From Candidatus Eiseniibacteriota bacterium (GTDB lineage: Bacteria > Eisenbacteria > RBG-16-71-46 > SZUA-252): a stretch of DNA of 39,802 nt. A program made the position numbers and the translations under genes. A model generated the notes under the pieces. It was given only the letters and a program-made list of their open reading frames with translations, made no database searches and was not told where the DNA came from. Position 1 is the first letter of the stretch. Every line of letters starts with the position of its first letter. The stretch is taken from positions 1 through 39,802 of the forward strand of contig VBOX01000002.1 of the NCBI GenBank assembly GCA_005893265.1, given 5' to 3'. Positions 28,219-36,075 of the stretch are shown piece by piece.

Positions 28219-29409
28219 TCACATCCTGTCCAGCGCGGCCTCGAGCCGGTTCAGCCCGTCTTCGATGTCGCGGTCGCCGATGGCGTACGACAGCCGCAGG
28301 TGTCCTTCCATTCCAAAGGCGGATCCCGGGACGCAGACGATCCGGGCTTCGTCGATCAGGAAATCGCTCAGCCCCACGGAATCGGTCACGCCGTTTCGGG
28401 CCGAGCGGATTCGCTCGCTCAGGTCCGGAAACGCGTAGAAGGCCCCGTCGGGCGCGACAAGCCGGATGCCGGGCATGCGGCTCAGACGCCCCGTAATTGT
28501 ATCGCGGCGGCGGGCGAAACAGTCGCGCATCGTGCGCACCGAGTCCCGGGGGCCCGTGAACGCGCGGAGCGCCGCGAACTGGGAGACCGACGCCGGATTC
28601 GAGGTCGATTGACCCTGAAGCCGCTCCATGCCCTCGGCGAGATCGGCGGGCGCTGCCGCGAATCCGATCCGCCATCCGGTCATGGCCCAGGTCTTCGATA
28701 CTCCCCCGATCACGATCGTGCGGTCGTAAAGCTCCGGGTGAAGGGAGGCCATGCTCACGTGGCGCGCGTTCCCGAACACAAGCTGCTCGTAGATCTCGTC
28801 GGAGAGAACGTAAAGCCCGTGACGGCGGACGACCTCTCCGAGCGCTGCCAGCTCCTCCGGCGAGTAGACGGCGCCCGACGGATTGTTGGGGCTGTTCAGG
28901 ACCAGGACCTTGGAACGGGGGGAGATCGCGCGCGTGAGCTCCGCGGGGCCGATCTTCATGCTTCCCTGCTTGGGGTGTACAAAGACCGGCTCGCCCCCCA
29001 CCAGCCGGACAAGCTCGGGAAAGGTGACCCAGTACGGCACCGGGCAGAGCACCTCGTCGCCCGGCTCGAGCAAGGTGAGGAACGCGTTCCATATCGCGTG
29101 CTTCGCGCCGTTCGAGACCACGACCTGGGACGGTGTGTATTCGAGCCCGTTCTCGCGCTTGAGCTTCTCCGCGATCGCCGCGCGCAGCTCCGGCACGCCT
29201 CCGACCGCGGTGTAGCGCGTATGACCGGCGCGGATCGCCTGCACGCCCGCCTCTCGAACGTCCTCGGGAGTGTCGAAGTCCGGCTCCCCGGCCGCGAAGG
29301 AAATGACCGAGTGCCCTTGCGCCCGCAGCTCGCGCGCGCGGGCTCCGAGCGCCAACGTCTCGGAGGGCTTCAACGCACGCACGCGGGCGGAGACGCGCGC
29401 GGACTTCAT
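28219..29409 (-). CDS. PLP-dependent aminotransferase class I (aspartate aminotransferase-like)
   Basis: A 396-residue fold-type I aminotransferase of the subgroup Ib aspartate/prephenate type. Visible: GEPDFDTPEDV, the TRYTAVGGVPELRAAIA segment, PYWVTFPELV, NSPNNPSGAV, the acidic PLP partner in SDEIYE, the PLP lysine in VSKTWAMTGWRIGF, and the substrate arginine in HLRLSYA. It should interconvert aspartate and glutamate through their oxo acids; prephenate or other amino acids are possible. ATG overlaps the coaD stop as ATGA, so it is translationally coupled. Confidence 0.9.
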   Translation of the reverse strand: MKSARVSARVRALKPSETLALGARARELRAQGHSVISFAAGEPDFDTPEDVREAGVQAIRAGHTRYTAVGGVPELRAAIAEKLKRENGLEYTPSQVVVSNGAKHAIWNAFLTLLEPGDEVLCPVPYWVTFPELVRLVGGEPVFVHPKQGSMKIGPAELTRAISPRSKVLVLNSPNNPSGAVYSPEELAALGEVVRRHGLYVLSDEIYEQLVFGNARHVSMASLHPELYDRTIVIGGVSKTWAMTGWRIGFAAAPADLAEGMERLQGQSTSNPASVSQFAALRAFTGPRDSVRTMRDCFARRRDTITGRLSRMPGIRLVAPDGAFYAFPDLSERIRSARNGVTDSVGLSDFLIDEARIVCVPGSAFGMEGHLRLSYAIGDRDIEDGLNRLEAALDRM

Positions 29410-29891
29410 CGGGCCTGTTTCAGGCGCTCGCGCAGGCGCGGGGCTACGTTCGGGGGCACGAAATCATCAATCGCTCCGCCGTAGCGCGCGATCTCCTTCA
29501 CGAGCGACGCGTTCAGGTAGGTGTAGGTCTCGCTCGGCATGAGGAACACCGTCTCGATCTGGTCATGCAGCCGGCGGTTCATGAGCGCCATCTGGAATTC
29601 GTACTCGAAATCGGAGATGAAGCGAAGCCCTCGAACCAGAACCGGAATCTTCCGCTGCCTCGCGAAATCGACGAGGAGACCAGCGAACGGCTCCACGGTG
29701 ATCCGGCCGAGCGAGGAAGCGGCCTCCCGGATCATCTCGACGCGCTCCTGCTGCGTGAAAATCACTCCCTTCTCGGCGCGCTCGGCGACCGCGACGGTCA
29801 AGGAATCGAACATTCGGAGCGCCCGCTGCATCAGATCCAGGTGACCGTTGGTGACCGGGTCGAAGGTCCCGGCGAACACCGCGCCTTTCAT
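29406..29891 (-). CDS. coaD: Phosphopantetheine adenylyltransferase
   Basis: CoaD makes dephospho-CoA from 4'-phosphopantetheine and ATP, the penultimate step of coenzyme A synthesis. The nucleotidyltransferase motif GTFDPVTNGH is at the N-terminus, with VRGLRFISDFEYEFQMALMN in the middle and the LNASLVKEIARYGG helix near the end; 161 residues is the standard length. GAGGAGG lies 5 bases before ATG 29891. It follows rsmD by 22 bases, the rsmD-coaD pair seen in many bacteria. Confidence 0.96.
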   Translation of the reverse strand: MKGAVFAGTFDPVTNGHLDLMQRALRMFDSLTVAVAERAEKGVIFTQQERVEMIREAASSLGRITVEPFAGLLVDFARQRKIPVLVRGLRFISDFEYEFQMALMNRRLHDQIETVFLMPSETYTYLNASLVKEIARYGGAIDDFVPPNVAPRLRERLKQAR

Positions 29892-29913
29892 GCGCCTCCT
29901 CTCGGCTCAAGAC

Positions 29914-30474
29914 TCACGCCCTGCGGGCGCGATAGAACGCGACCGTGGTATTGGAATACGTCCGCTCGGTCGCGAGCTCGAATGTGGATGGCTCAGGGGC
30001 TTTAGCCCCTTTCCGGCGCTCGTATACCACGAGCCCTCCCCCCTCCGGCCACGCAAGTCGCGCGAGCCGCTCGAGCCAGCGCGGTCCGGCGTCCCCCGCG
30101 TAAGGCGGGTCCAGGAACACGAGGTCGAACGGGCCGAGCGCCCCCGGCGGCAGCTCGATCCTCGAGAGATCAGCCTCGTGCACCGACGCCCGTTCGGAGA
30201 GACCGAGCCGGATCAGGTTTTCCCTGAGCGCGCGCGCGACGGGCCCGCTCCCCTCGACGAACGAGGCCTCGGCGGCGCCACGGCTCAGCGCCTCGATCCC
30301 GAGCGCCCCGGTCCCCGCGTAGAGGTCGAGGACGCGCGCCCGCTCGACCGCGCGCGGCCCCAGTACGTTGAAGACCGCCTCGCGCGTCCGGTCCGAGGTG
30401 GGACGCACCCCCCGCGGAGGAACCTCGATCTTCCGCCCGCGAAGGTCGCCCCCTACGATGCGGATCGACCCCAT
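29914..30474 (-). CDS. rsmD: 16S rRNA (guanine966-N2)-methyltransferase RsmD
   Basis: RsmD methylates G966 of 16S rRNA. The start MGSIRIVGGDLRGRKIEVP and RPTSDRTREAVFNVLG are diagnostic; the SAM-binding DLYAGTGALGIEALSRGA and the catalytic DPPY (VFLDPPYAG) follow; 186 residues. I place the start at ATG 30474, which overlaps the end of aroK by 22 bases; the track's 284-residue ORF extends needlessly into aroK. Confidence 0.94.
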   Translation of the reverse strand: MGSIRIVGGDLRGRKIEVPPRGVRPTSDRTREAVFNVLGPRAVERARVLDLYAGTGALGIEALSRGAAEASFVEGSGPVARALRENLIRLGLSERASVHEADLSRIELPPGALGPFDLVFLDPPYAGDAGPRWLERLARLAWPEGGGLVVYERRKGAKAPEPSTFELATERTYSNTTVAFYRARRA

Positions 30475-31043
30475 GGCCCCCGTGTGCCCGCGAGGATCAT
30501 CGCGATCCGATCGGCGACCTGCTCGGGCGTACATCCGTCCGTATCCACGCCCGCCTCCGCCGCGCTCTCGTATCCCTCGCGGCGCGCCTCGAGAAGCGTC
30601 CCCAGTCTCTCCTCGAGCGGGCCCCCGCGCAGAAGCGGGCGCACGACTTCTCCCGGCGTGCGGAGCCGCTCCGCGGCCTTCGCCGGATCGACCTTGAGCC
30701 ACACGACCCGCGCATGCGCCTTCAAGAGCTCGCGGTTTGAGGCCCGGCCCAGGATCCCGCCTCCACACGAAAGGACGATCGGCTCGCTCCGCTCCATGGC
30801 CTCGGCCAGGGCGCGCGACTCGAGGTCCCGGAAGCGCTCCTCCCCCTCCTCATCGAAGATCTCGGGGACGGACCGGCCCGCCATCCGCTCGATCTCAGAA
30901 TCCACGTCCGCGCTCGAACACCCCAGGCGCCTCGCCAGGAGCTTCGCCACGGTGCTCTTTCCCGCGCCCGGCAGACCGACCAGAGCGATGCGCGTGACCA
31001 GAGGCTCTCCTCGGCAGTGCAATGAAAACGGGGCCCTCCCCAT
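30453..31043 (-). CDS. aroK: Shikimate kinase
   Basis: AroK phosphorylates shikimate in aromatic amino acid synthesis. Walker A GLPGAGKST, the substrate-binding DVDSEIE, FRDLESRAL, SCGGGI and the lid RPLL are all present. The start is unsure. ATG 31043 (given here) lies inside a terminator-like hairpin, though a TATACT -10 at 31056-31061 would make it nearly leaderless. CTG 31001, 5 bases after GAGGAG, would give 182 residues beginning right before TRIALVGLPG, which fits family N-termini better. TTG 31022 is a third option without a Shine-Dalgarno. Confidence 0.9.
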   Translation of the reverse strand: MGRAPFSLHCRGEPLVTRIALVGLPGAGKSTVAKLLARRLGCSSADVDSEIERMAGRSVPEIFDEEGEERFRDLESRALAEAMERSEPIVLSCGGGILGRASNRELLKAHARVVWLKVDPAKAAERLRTPGEVVRPLLRGGPLEERLGTLLEARREGYESAAEAGVDTDGCTPEQVADRIAMILAGTRGPWGRSAS

Positions 31044-31054
31044 GAAGGACCCCG
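31021..31054 (-). terminator. Terminator-like hairpin after pilQ
   Basis: Minus strand CGGGGTCC pairs with GGGCCCCG (one G-T pair) around a 9-base loop and is followed by TTTTCATT. It lies 44 bases after the pilQ stop, so it probably ends pilMNOPQ. It also covers the first ATG of aroK and could attenuate that gene. Confidence 0.6.
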
Positions 31055-31097
31055 CAGTATAACCCGTGTGTGGCGCTCGCGAAAGCGGCGCCGGTGC

Positions 31098-32759
31098 TTA
31101 ACCCTTCGACCCTATCCCCTCGCCGAGAATCTTCGGCGTCACGAAGATGAGGAGCTCTCGCTTCTGTTTCGTCGTTGAATTGGAGCGGAAGAGATTTCCG
31201 AGGAGCGGCACGTCCATGAGAACCGGGACGCCGCGCTTCGTCGTGCTTTCGTTGCTCCGGATCAAGCCGCCGATCACGGCCGTCTCGCCGTCGTTCACCA
31301 TCACCCTTGTGTCGGCCATGGTCGTGTTGATGATGATGCCTCCCTGCACCGTCGCCTGGGACGCAAGATCGGACACTTCCGGATGGACGTCCATGGTGAT
31401 CCTGTTCCCGGTGTTGATGTGCGGCGTCACGTTGAGCTTGATCCCGATCGTCGTGAGCTGCGTGACCGCGTTCCCGGCAAAGTCCTGCACGATGAGCGGG
31501 ATCTGCTTGCCGACCACGACCGAAGCTTCCCGGTTGTTCACCGTCGTGATGCGTGGGTTGGAGATGATGTTCGCCTTGTTCTGGCTCTCGAGCGCCTGGA
31601 GCCTCGCGTCAATGCTGCCGAACGACTTGATGGTCCCGAGCCTGGCCAGCGCGGCGGGATTGCTCACGTCGGCCGCGTTGATGTCCACGTGCTCGGTAAC
31701 GCCCGCATCGAAGAGGTCGAGGTTATGGACCCCCCACTGGATACCCAGATCGCGCGTGGACGACACGTCGACGTCGACGAGGCGCGCCACGATCTCGACC
31801 TGCGGGGTCCTGGTATCGAGGTTGCGCACCATGGCATCGACCTGGTCCAGTCGGTCCGCGATATCGGTCACGATGAGAGAGTTCGAGCGATCGTCCACCT
31901 CGATGTGACCGCGCTTGGTCAGGGTCTTCTCCACCGACCGCGCCATTTCCTTGGAGGCCGCGTAGTTCACCGGCAGGATCCGGGTCTCGAGCGGCAAGAG
32001 CTCCTCCTGCGTGCGCTCGGCCGTGCGCCGGTCCATCTCCTCCTTGCGCAGCGTGTCCAGGTTCGAGACGACGATCGTCTGGCCGGTTTCGACCATCCCG
32101 AGCCCCTGCGACTTGAGCACGATGTCGAGGGCGTGGCGCCAGGGCACGTTCCGGAGCCTCAGCGTGACCTCACCCTTCACTTCCTTGCTCGCGACGATGT
32201 TCTTGCCGCTGAACTCGGAGAGGCTTCTCAGGACGGTCTGGATGTCGGCGCCCTGCACATCGAGCGACATCCGCCGCCCGTCGGTCGGTTGCATGCGGTC
32301 GGAATCAGTCGGCATCGCCGGCTCCTTCGAGGCCGGCGTCGGCGGCACCTCGACGGCGAGCACGAGGTTGTTCCCGACACTGCTCAGGGCGTAGGAGGAA
32401 GCCTGCGAGAGATCCACGACGATCCGGGCTCCCGCTTCCTTGCCCCAGCCCATTTCGCTGGCGCGAACCGTCTTGACGGAGGAGCCCTCGCGTCCCGACC
32501 AAGTGCGCTCGCTGAAGCCGAGCTGGGATCCTGGGCAGTCCACGACGATCCGGTCCGGCGACTCGAGCGTGAAATCGTGGTAGTTGATCGGTGCGTCCGC
32601 CTCGATGATGACCTGCGTCGCGGTACCAGCTTCTTTCATCGAGACGCTCTTGACGGTTGTCGCGAACGCCGAGGAGGCGACCGTAAGAAGGGCCGCCGTC
32701 AGCGCTGCGATCCGGCCGCCCCAGCGGCCCGTGCGCGCGAAGCTAGTTTCGAGTCGCAT
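31098..32759 (-). CDS. pilQ: Type IV pilus secretin PilQ
   Basis: PilQ forms the outer-membrane ring through which the pilus passes. The 553-residue protein has a signal peptide (RIAALTAALLTVASSAFA), an AMIN peptidoglycan-binding domain (~37-120), a short linker, the STN domain (MSLDVQGADIQTVLRSLSEFSGKNIV), a secretin N1/NolW-like domain (~255-320) and the secretin core (NKANIISNPRITTVNNREASVVVGKQIP; VNDGETAVIGGL; PLLGNLFRS; ELLIFVTPKIL). I prefer ATG 32759 (AGAGGG 8 bases upstream) over the track's GTG 32768. It overlaps the pilP end by 17 bases. Only one AMIN domain is seen, so the protein is shorter than many proteobacterial PilQs. Confidence 0.95.
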   Translation of the reverse strand: MRLETSFARTGRWGGRIAALTAALLTVASSAFATTVKSVSMKEAGTATQVIIEADAPINYHDFTLESPDRIVVDCPGSQLGFSERTWSGREGSSVKTVRASEMGWGKEAGARIVVDLSQASSYALSSVGNNLVLAVEVPPTPASKEPAMPTDSDRMQPTDGRRMSLDVQGADIQTVLRSLSEFSGKNIVASKEVKGEVTLRLRNVPWRHALDIVLKSQGLGMVETGQTIVVSNLDTLRKEEMDRRTAERTQEELLPLETRILPVNYAASKEMARSVEKTLTKRGHIEVDDRSNSLIVTDIADRLDQVDAMVRNLDTRTPQVEIVARLVDVDVSSTRDLGIQWGVHNLDLFDAGVTEHVDINAADVSNPAALARLGTIKSFGSIDARLQALESQNKANIISNPRITTVNNREASVVVGKQIPLIVQDFAGNAVTQLTTIGIKLNVTPHINTGNRITMDVHPEVSDLASQATVQGGIIINTTMADTRVMVNDGETAVIGGLIRSNESTTKRGVPVLMDVPLLGNLFRSNSTTKQKRELLIFVTPKILGEGIGSKG

Positions 32760-33570
32760 TCTTGTCACCCTCTTTGGTTTGCAGGCGGATCGACAGCGAT
32801 TGAGATTCGCCGAAGGCGTTCTGTACCACCTGCAGCTCGCTTTTGCTGATGCCCGAGATGTACCCGTTCACGACCGGGTCTCCTACCCGAAGCACGAAAC
32901 CGCGTCCGCGGCTGTCTTCCACCAGCGCGAACTTGTCCGAGGAGCCCCACATGATGCCCACCAGGTGGATGTCCCCTACGTCCACGAGGGAACCGTCCGC
33001 CGACTGGGTCAGAAATCTCCCGTCGAGCAGCGATTGGAACGGATCGCGTCGGCCGCCGCCGATGTACTCGTAACGCTCGCGAGCGAAAAGAACGCTCGCG
33101 TCCACCGATTTCGGGATCTCCCCCGACAGCGCCGACCCGATCGGAGCGGCGGGCGCGGGCGTCTGCCCGGGCAGGACCGCCGCCGGTGCGGGCGCCTGCG
33201 CCGATACGGCGGCGTCCGGGTTCGGCGGCACGACGACGGCGCCCGGCGTGACCGCGTCCGGAGAGCCGGCGACAGGAGTGGCAGGAGCAGGTGTCGCGCG
33301 CGCCATGAACTCCGGGGGCGCGGGCGGACCATACGGATCGGTCCGCGCCCAGGGAGGCGCGGGAGGGCCGAACATCGGCTTGGAGCGCCGGAGAGCCTGC
33401 GCCGCGGGCGACGTGGCCGGCGTCGGCGAAATCGGAGCCGTCGGCTCCTGCCGCCTCATCAAGTAAATGCCGGCCGCGATCGCGAGTCCGACCAGCGCCA
33501 AGAGCAGAATGCCGAGGCGGCTCTGGAAGAATCTACTTTGTGACAGCGCCAGACTGCTTGGCTGATTCAT
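32743..33570 (-). CDS. pilP: PilP-like pilus assembly protein, membrane-anchored
   Basis: A 275-residue protein with an N-terminal membrane helix (LGILLLALVGLAIAAGIYLM), a long Pro/Ala-rich linker (~55-160) and a C-terminal PilP beta-domain marked by RRDPFQSLLDGRF, VGIMWGSSDKFALVEDSRGRGFVLRVGD kept in family order. In known systems PilP links the PilN-PilO inner-membrane pair to PilQ. Proteobacterial PilP is a lipoprotein; here there is no lipobox and a transmembrane anchor replaces it. ATG 33570 has GAGGGG upstream; the gene overlaps the pilO end by 38 bases. The pilP name rests on position and the DPF motif. Confidence 0.82.
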   Translation of the reverse strand: MNQPSSLALSQSRFFQSRLGILLLALVGLAIAAGIYLMRRQEPTAPISPTPATSPAAQALRRSKPMFGPPAPPWARTDPYGPPAPPEFMARATPAPATPVAGSPDAVTPGAVVVPPNPDAAVSAQAPAPAAVLPGQTPAPAAPIGSALSGEIPKSVDASVLFARERYEYIGGGRRDPFQSLLDGRFLTQSADGSLVDVGDIHLVGIMWGSSDKFALVEDSRGRGFVLRVGDPVVNGYISGISKSELQVVQNAFGESQSLSIRLQTKEGDKNATRN

Positions 33571-34141
33571 TGGGTGTCCCCTCGGCCAGCGTGTACGCGG
33601 TCGCGACGAAATCGGCCTGCACGGTTTCGTCGAGGTCGCCCTTGTCAAAGCCCTTCAGCTTGAGCTGCGAGACGTTCACCAAGCGGCTCAGATCCGAGAT
33701 CTCGCCCAGGAATGCGCCCGCACGGTGAAATCCGCCGGTCACCGAAACCTGAACGGGGTTTTCGGTGAAGTACGTCGACGGCTTGGGATCGCCGGGCTTG
33801 AAGAGCAAGAAATGCACGCCCGATTCCTGCCCCGCGATCGTCACCTTTCGAAGAAGGCTCGCGACCTCCTTCTGGGACGGCAGAAGCTCCTGGGCCACCA
33901 TCCAGCGCTGATTCAGAAGCTCGAATTCCTTCTTGAGCTCCGGGAGCCGATTCACGAGCTGCTGCGCCTTCGTGAGCTCGCTCATCTTCTGCGTGTACTC
34001 CCCCTTCAGGGTGCTGATTTCCTTCGTGCGCGCCCTGTAGTTGAACGGGACGTAGTCCGCGATGATGTAGAAGTAGATGAGGACGCCGATCCCGGCTCCC
34101 ATCAGAATCAGCTTCTGGGTTTTCGGATCCTTGAGGTCCAT
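33533..34141 (-). CDS. pilO: Type IV pilus inner-membrane alignment protein PilO
   Basis: A bitopic inner-membrane protein (202 aa): a short cytosolic N-terminus, one membrane helix (KLILMGAGIGVLIYFYIIADYV), a coiled coil (~40-90) and a ferredoxin-like periplasmic domain (VTGGFHRAGAFLGEISDLSRLVNVSQLKL, typical PilO). It dimerises with PilN and bridges PilM to PilP/PilQ. ATG 34141 follows GGGAGGACG. It lies 25 bases after pilN. Confidence 0.93.
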   Translation of the reverse strand: MDLKDPKTQKLILMGAGIGVLIYFYIIADYVPFNYRARTKEISTLKGEYTQKMSELTKAQQLVNRLPELKKEFELLNQRWMVAQELLPSQKEVASLLRKVTIAGQESGVHFLLFKPGDPKPSTYFTENPVQVSVTGGFHRAGAFLGEISDLSRLVNVSQLKLKGFDKGDLDETVQADFVATAYTLAEGTPNESAKQSGAVTK

Positions 34142-34166
34142 CGTCCTCCCCCCGCGCGCCGCTGGG

Positions 34167-34715
34167 CTACAAGGTCATCAACGCGGTGACTTTGAACTTC
34201 ACCACGTTGCGCTGATCGATCGTGCCCTTCTCCGCCACCAGCAAGTCCACGCTTCCGTAAAGAGGACTCGCCTCCAGGCGGGTCATGAAATCGGCCACGA
34301 GCAGATTCGAAAACGTCACGCCTTCGATCTGAACCTTGTTGGCGGTTTCCTCGTAGCTCGTCAGCCACAAATGCTCCGGCACGCACCGCGACAGCTCGTC
34401 GACGAGCATCACGCGCTGGAGCCGCGTCTTGTCCAGATCCGCGATCACGTTCAACCGCCGCGTGAGCTCCTCCCGCTTCTGCGTGAGCTCCTGGATGGTC
34501 TGGATCTGCGGCCTGAGCTTCGCCGCCTCCTGCTCCGCCCGGGCGATGTCCGATTTCAGGCGCCCGATCTGGAGGGTCTGGAACACCGAGATCGCGCCGA
34601 AGAGCGCGATCACCAGGAGGAGCACCAGGACGGGCATGAGCGCGCCGATCTTCGGCAGCTGCATTTTCCGACGCGTCTTGCGTTCGTCCCGGGGCAATAG
34701 GTTGATGCGAATCAT
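34167..34715 (-). CDS. pilN: Type IV pilus assembly protein PilN
   Basis: Starts with MIRINLLPRDERK, which holds the INLLP motif that docks in PilM; one membrane helix (LMPVLVLLLVIALFGAISVF) follows, then a coiled coil (~50-90) and a ferredoxin-like periplasmic domain (VPEHLWLTSYEETANKVQIEG). 182 residues. GGGGG precedes the ATG. It sits 8 bases after pilM. Confidence 0.95.
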   Translation of the reverse strand: MIRINLLPRDERKTRRKMQLPKIGALMPVLVLLLVIALFGAISVFQTLQIGRLKSDIARAEQEAAKLRPQIQTIQELTQKREELTRRLNVIADLDKTRLQRVMLVDELSRCVPEHLWLTSYEETANKVQIEGVTFSNLLVADFMTRLEASPLYGSVDLLVAEKGTIDQRNVVKFKVTALMTL

Positions 34716-34723
34716 GATTCCCC

Positions 34724-35752
34724 CTATCGAAGCGCGAGGCCGATGGCGACGGTGAGCACGGGAGCAACGCTCTCGGCGTTATCGCCGTTGAAGAGGGCCG
34801 CGTCGTAGCTCAGTTTCTGAAGCGGATTCACGACCTCCACGGGGACCTGGTGCCTCGTGTTCAAGAATTCCTTGAGGCCAGGAACGCGGGCGGATCCACC
34901 CGAAAGGAGAATGCGGTCGACCCGCTCGGTTTCCCCGGAGGACTTGAGATAGGCGATCGCGCGATCGAGCTGCACCGAAAGATCCTCGCACGCGGTCTGA
35001 ATGATCGGCGCGACGTCGATGGCCTGGTCCCCGCGCCCGCGGATCGCGTTCAGAGCTTCCGCCTGGCTCACGTTGTATCGGCGCTGGATTCCCTCGACAA
35101 ACGCGTTCGAGCCGACCGAGAGATCTTTCGTGAAGTGCGGCACCTGATCTTGGACGATGTTCACGTTGGTGATCTCGGCCCCGATGTTCACCAGCGCGAC
35201 TACCTCGTTGGGCCGCAGGTCGTAGTTCGCCTCGACGGCGTTCTGGATCGCGAAGGAGTCCACGTCGATGATGACCGGGGTCAGGCCCGCTTCACGGATG
35301 ATTTCGGCGTGGTTCTGGATCATCTCTTTCTTCGCCGCCACAAGAAGCACCATCATCTTTTTCTGGTCGACGTTGGGATTGAGGATCTGGAAATCGAGCG
35401 AGACGTCGTTGATGTCGTAGGGGACGTGCTGCTCCGCTTCCCATTGGATCGCTTCTTTGGCGTCTTCCTCGCTCAAGCGATCCATCAGGATCTTCTTGAC
35501 GATGACGGCGCGGCCGGAAACGGCGGTGGCCACGACGCGGTTCCTGATTTGGCGGGACTCGAGAAGGTTCGTGATCGCCTCGTGCACCAGCTGGCGATCC
35601 ATGATCTCGCCGTCCACGATCGCTTCCGAGAGCGGCTCCGAGATGCCGAAGTTGATCAGCCGGTCTCCGGAGCGGTCATGCGCGATCTCGACCACCTTGA
35701 TCGAGCTGGATCCGATGTCGAGCCCTACCGTGCTCTTTTTCTTACCGAACAT
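34724..35752 (-). CDS. pilM: Type IV pilus assembly ATPase-like protein PilM
   Basis: A cytosolic actin-fold protein of 342 residues that binds the PilN tail and recruits the assembly ATPase. The nucleotide-binding phosphate-1 loop GLDIGSSSIKVVEI is at the start; ALVNIGAEITNVNIV is phosphate-2, and ILLSGGSARVPGLKEFL the adenosine motif. CGGAG lies 6 bases before ATG 35752. First gene of pilMNOPQ, behind a sigma-54-type promoter. The ATPases PilB/PilT, PilC and pilins are not in the window. Confidence 0.95.
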   Translation of the reverse strand: MFGKKKSTVGLDIGSSSIKVVEIAHDRSGDRLINFGISEPLSEAIVDGEIMDRQLVHEAITNLLESRQIRNRVVATAVSGRAVIVKKILMDRLSEEDAKEAIQWEAEQHVPYDINDVSLDFQILNPNVDQKKMMVLLVAAKKEMIQNHAEIIREAGLTPVIIDVDSFAIQNAVEANYDLRPNEVVALVNIGAEITNVNIVQDQVPHFTKDLSVGSNAFVEGIQRRYNVSQAEALNAIRGRGDQAIDVAPIIQTACEDLSVQLDRAIAYLKSSGETERVDRILLSGGSARVPGLKEFLNTRHQVPVEVVNPLQKLSYDAALFNGDNAESVAPVLTVAIGLALR

Positions 35753-35774
35753 GATCCGCTCCGTCTGTGTGGTG

Positions 35775-35822
35775 AAATTGGCGCCCCGCGCACTTCACGC
35801 AGCGGTTCGCGGGGACCAATTT
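35775..35822. repeat. Large imperfect palindrome between pil promoter and pilM
   Basis: Arms AAATTGG-CG-CCCCGCG and CGCGGGG-A-CCAATTT (14 paired positions with a small bulge) around a 17-base centre. The predicted sigma-54 start site (~35813) falls in one arm. It could be an operator or a 5'-end RNA fold; no U-tract follows on either side, so it is not a normal terminator. Confidence 0.7.
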
Positions 35823-35824
35823 GA

Positions 35825-35839
35825 GCAAGTTCCATGCCA
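35825..35839 (-). promoter_or_regulatory. Sigma-54 promoter of pilMNOPQ
   Basis: Minus strand TGGCATGGAACTTGC matches TGGCAC-N5-TTGC with GG and GC 12 positions apart. The start would be ~60 bases before pilM. Upstream at 35859-35887, an A+T-rich stretch flanked by the inverted hexamers CGTAAG and CTTACG could bind an enhancer-binding protein. Sigma-54 control of pil genes is known in other bacteria, mainly for pilA. Confidence 0.75.
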
Positions 35840-36039
35840 TGGGTCGCTCCGACTGCAACGTAAGTCATAACTATATAAGAGCTTACGCCACCGTTACCCC
35901 CCTCGCGCGGTTTGCCATACGGGCCCTACCCGCCATTGCATCCCGCACGAGCGGCCACCACCCTGCCGTCCGTCAAACCGCCGGGCCGAAGCGGGCCGGC
36001 CTCCAGTTCGCAGCGCGAAGATCGTTTCCCCGGGGGACA

Positions 36040-36069
36040 TTGACCCGCGGAGACACGCTTTGATACGTT
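36040..36069 (+). promoter_or_regulatory. Sigma-70 promoter giving a probably leaderless mRNA
   Basis: TTGACC, 18 bases, TACGTT on the plus strand. The -10 ends 6 bases before the ATG of the DUF2723 gene, so transcription would start at or next to that ATG. No Shine-Dalgarno precedes the ATG, which agrees with a leaderless transcript. Confidence 0.6.
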
Positions 36070-36075
36070 GCGGTC

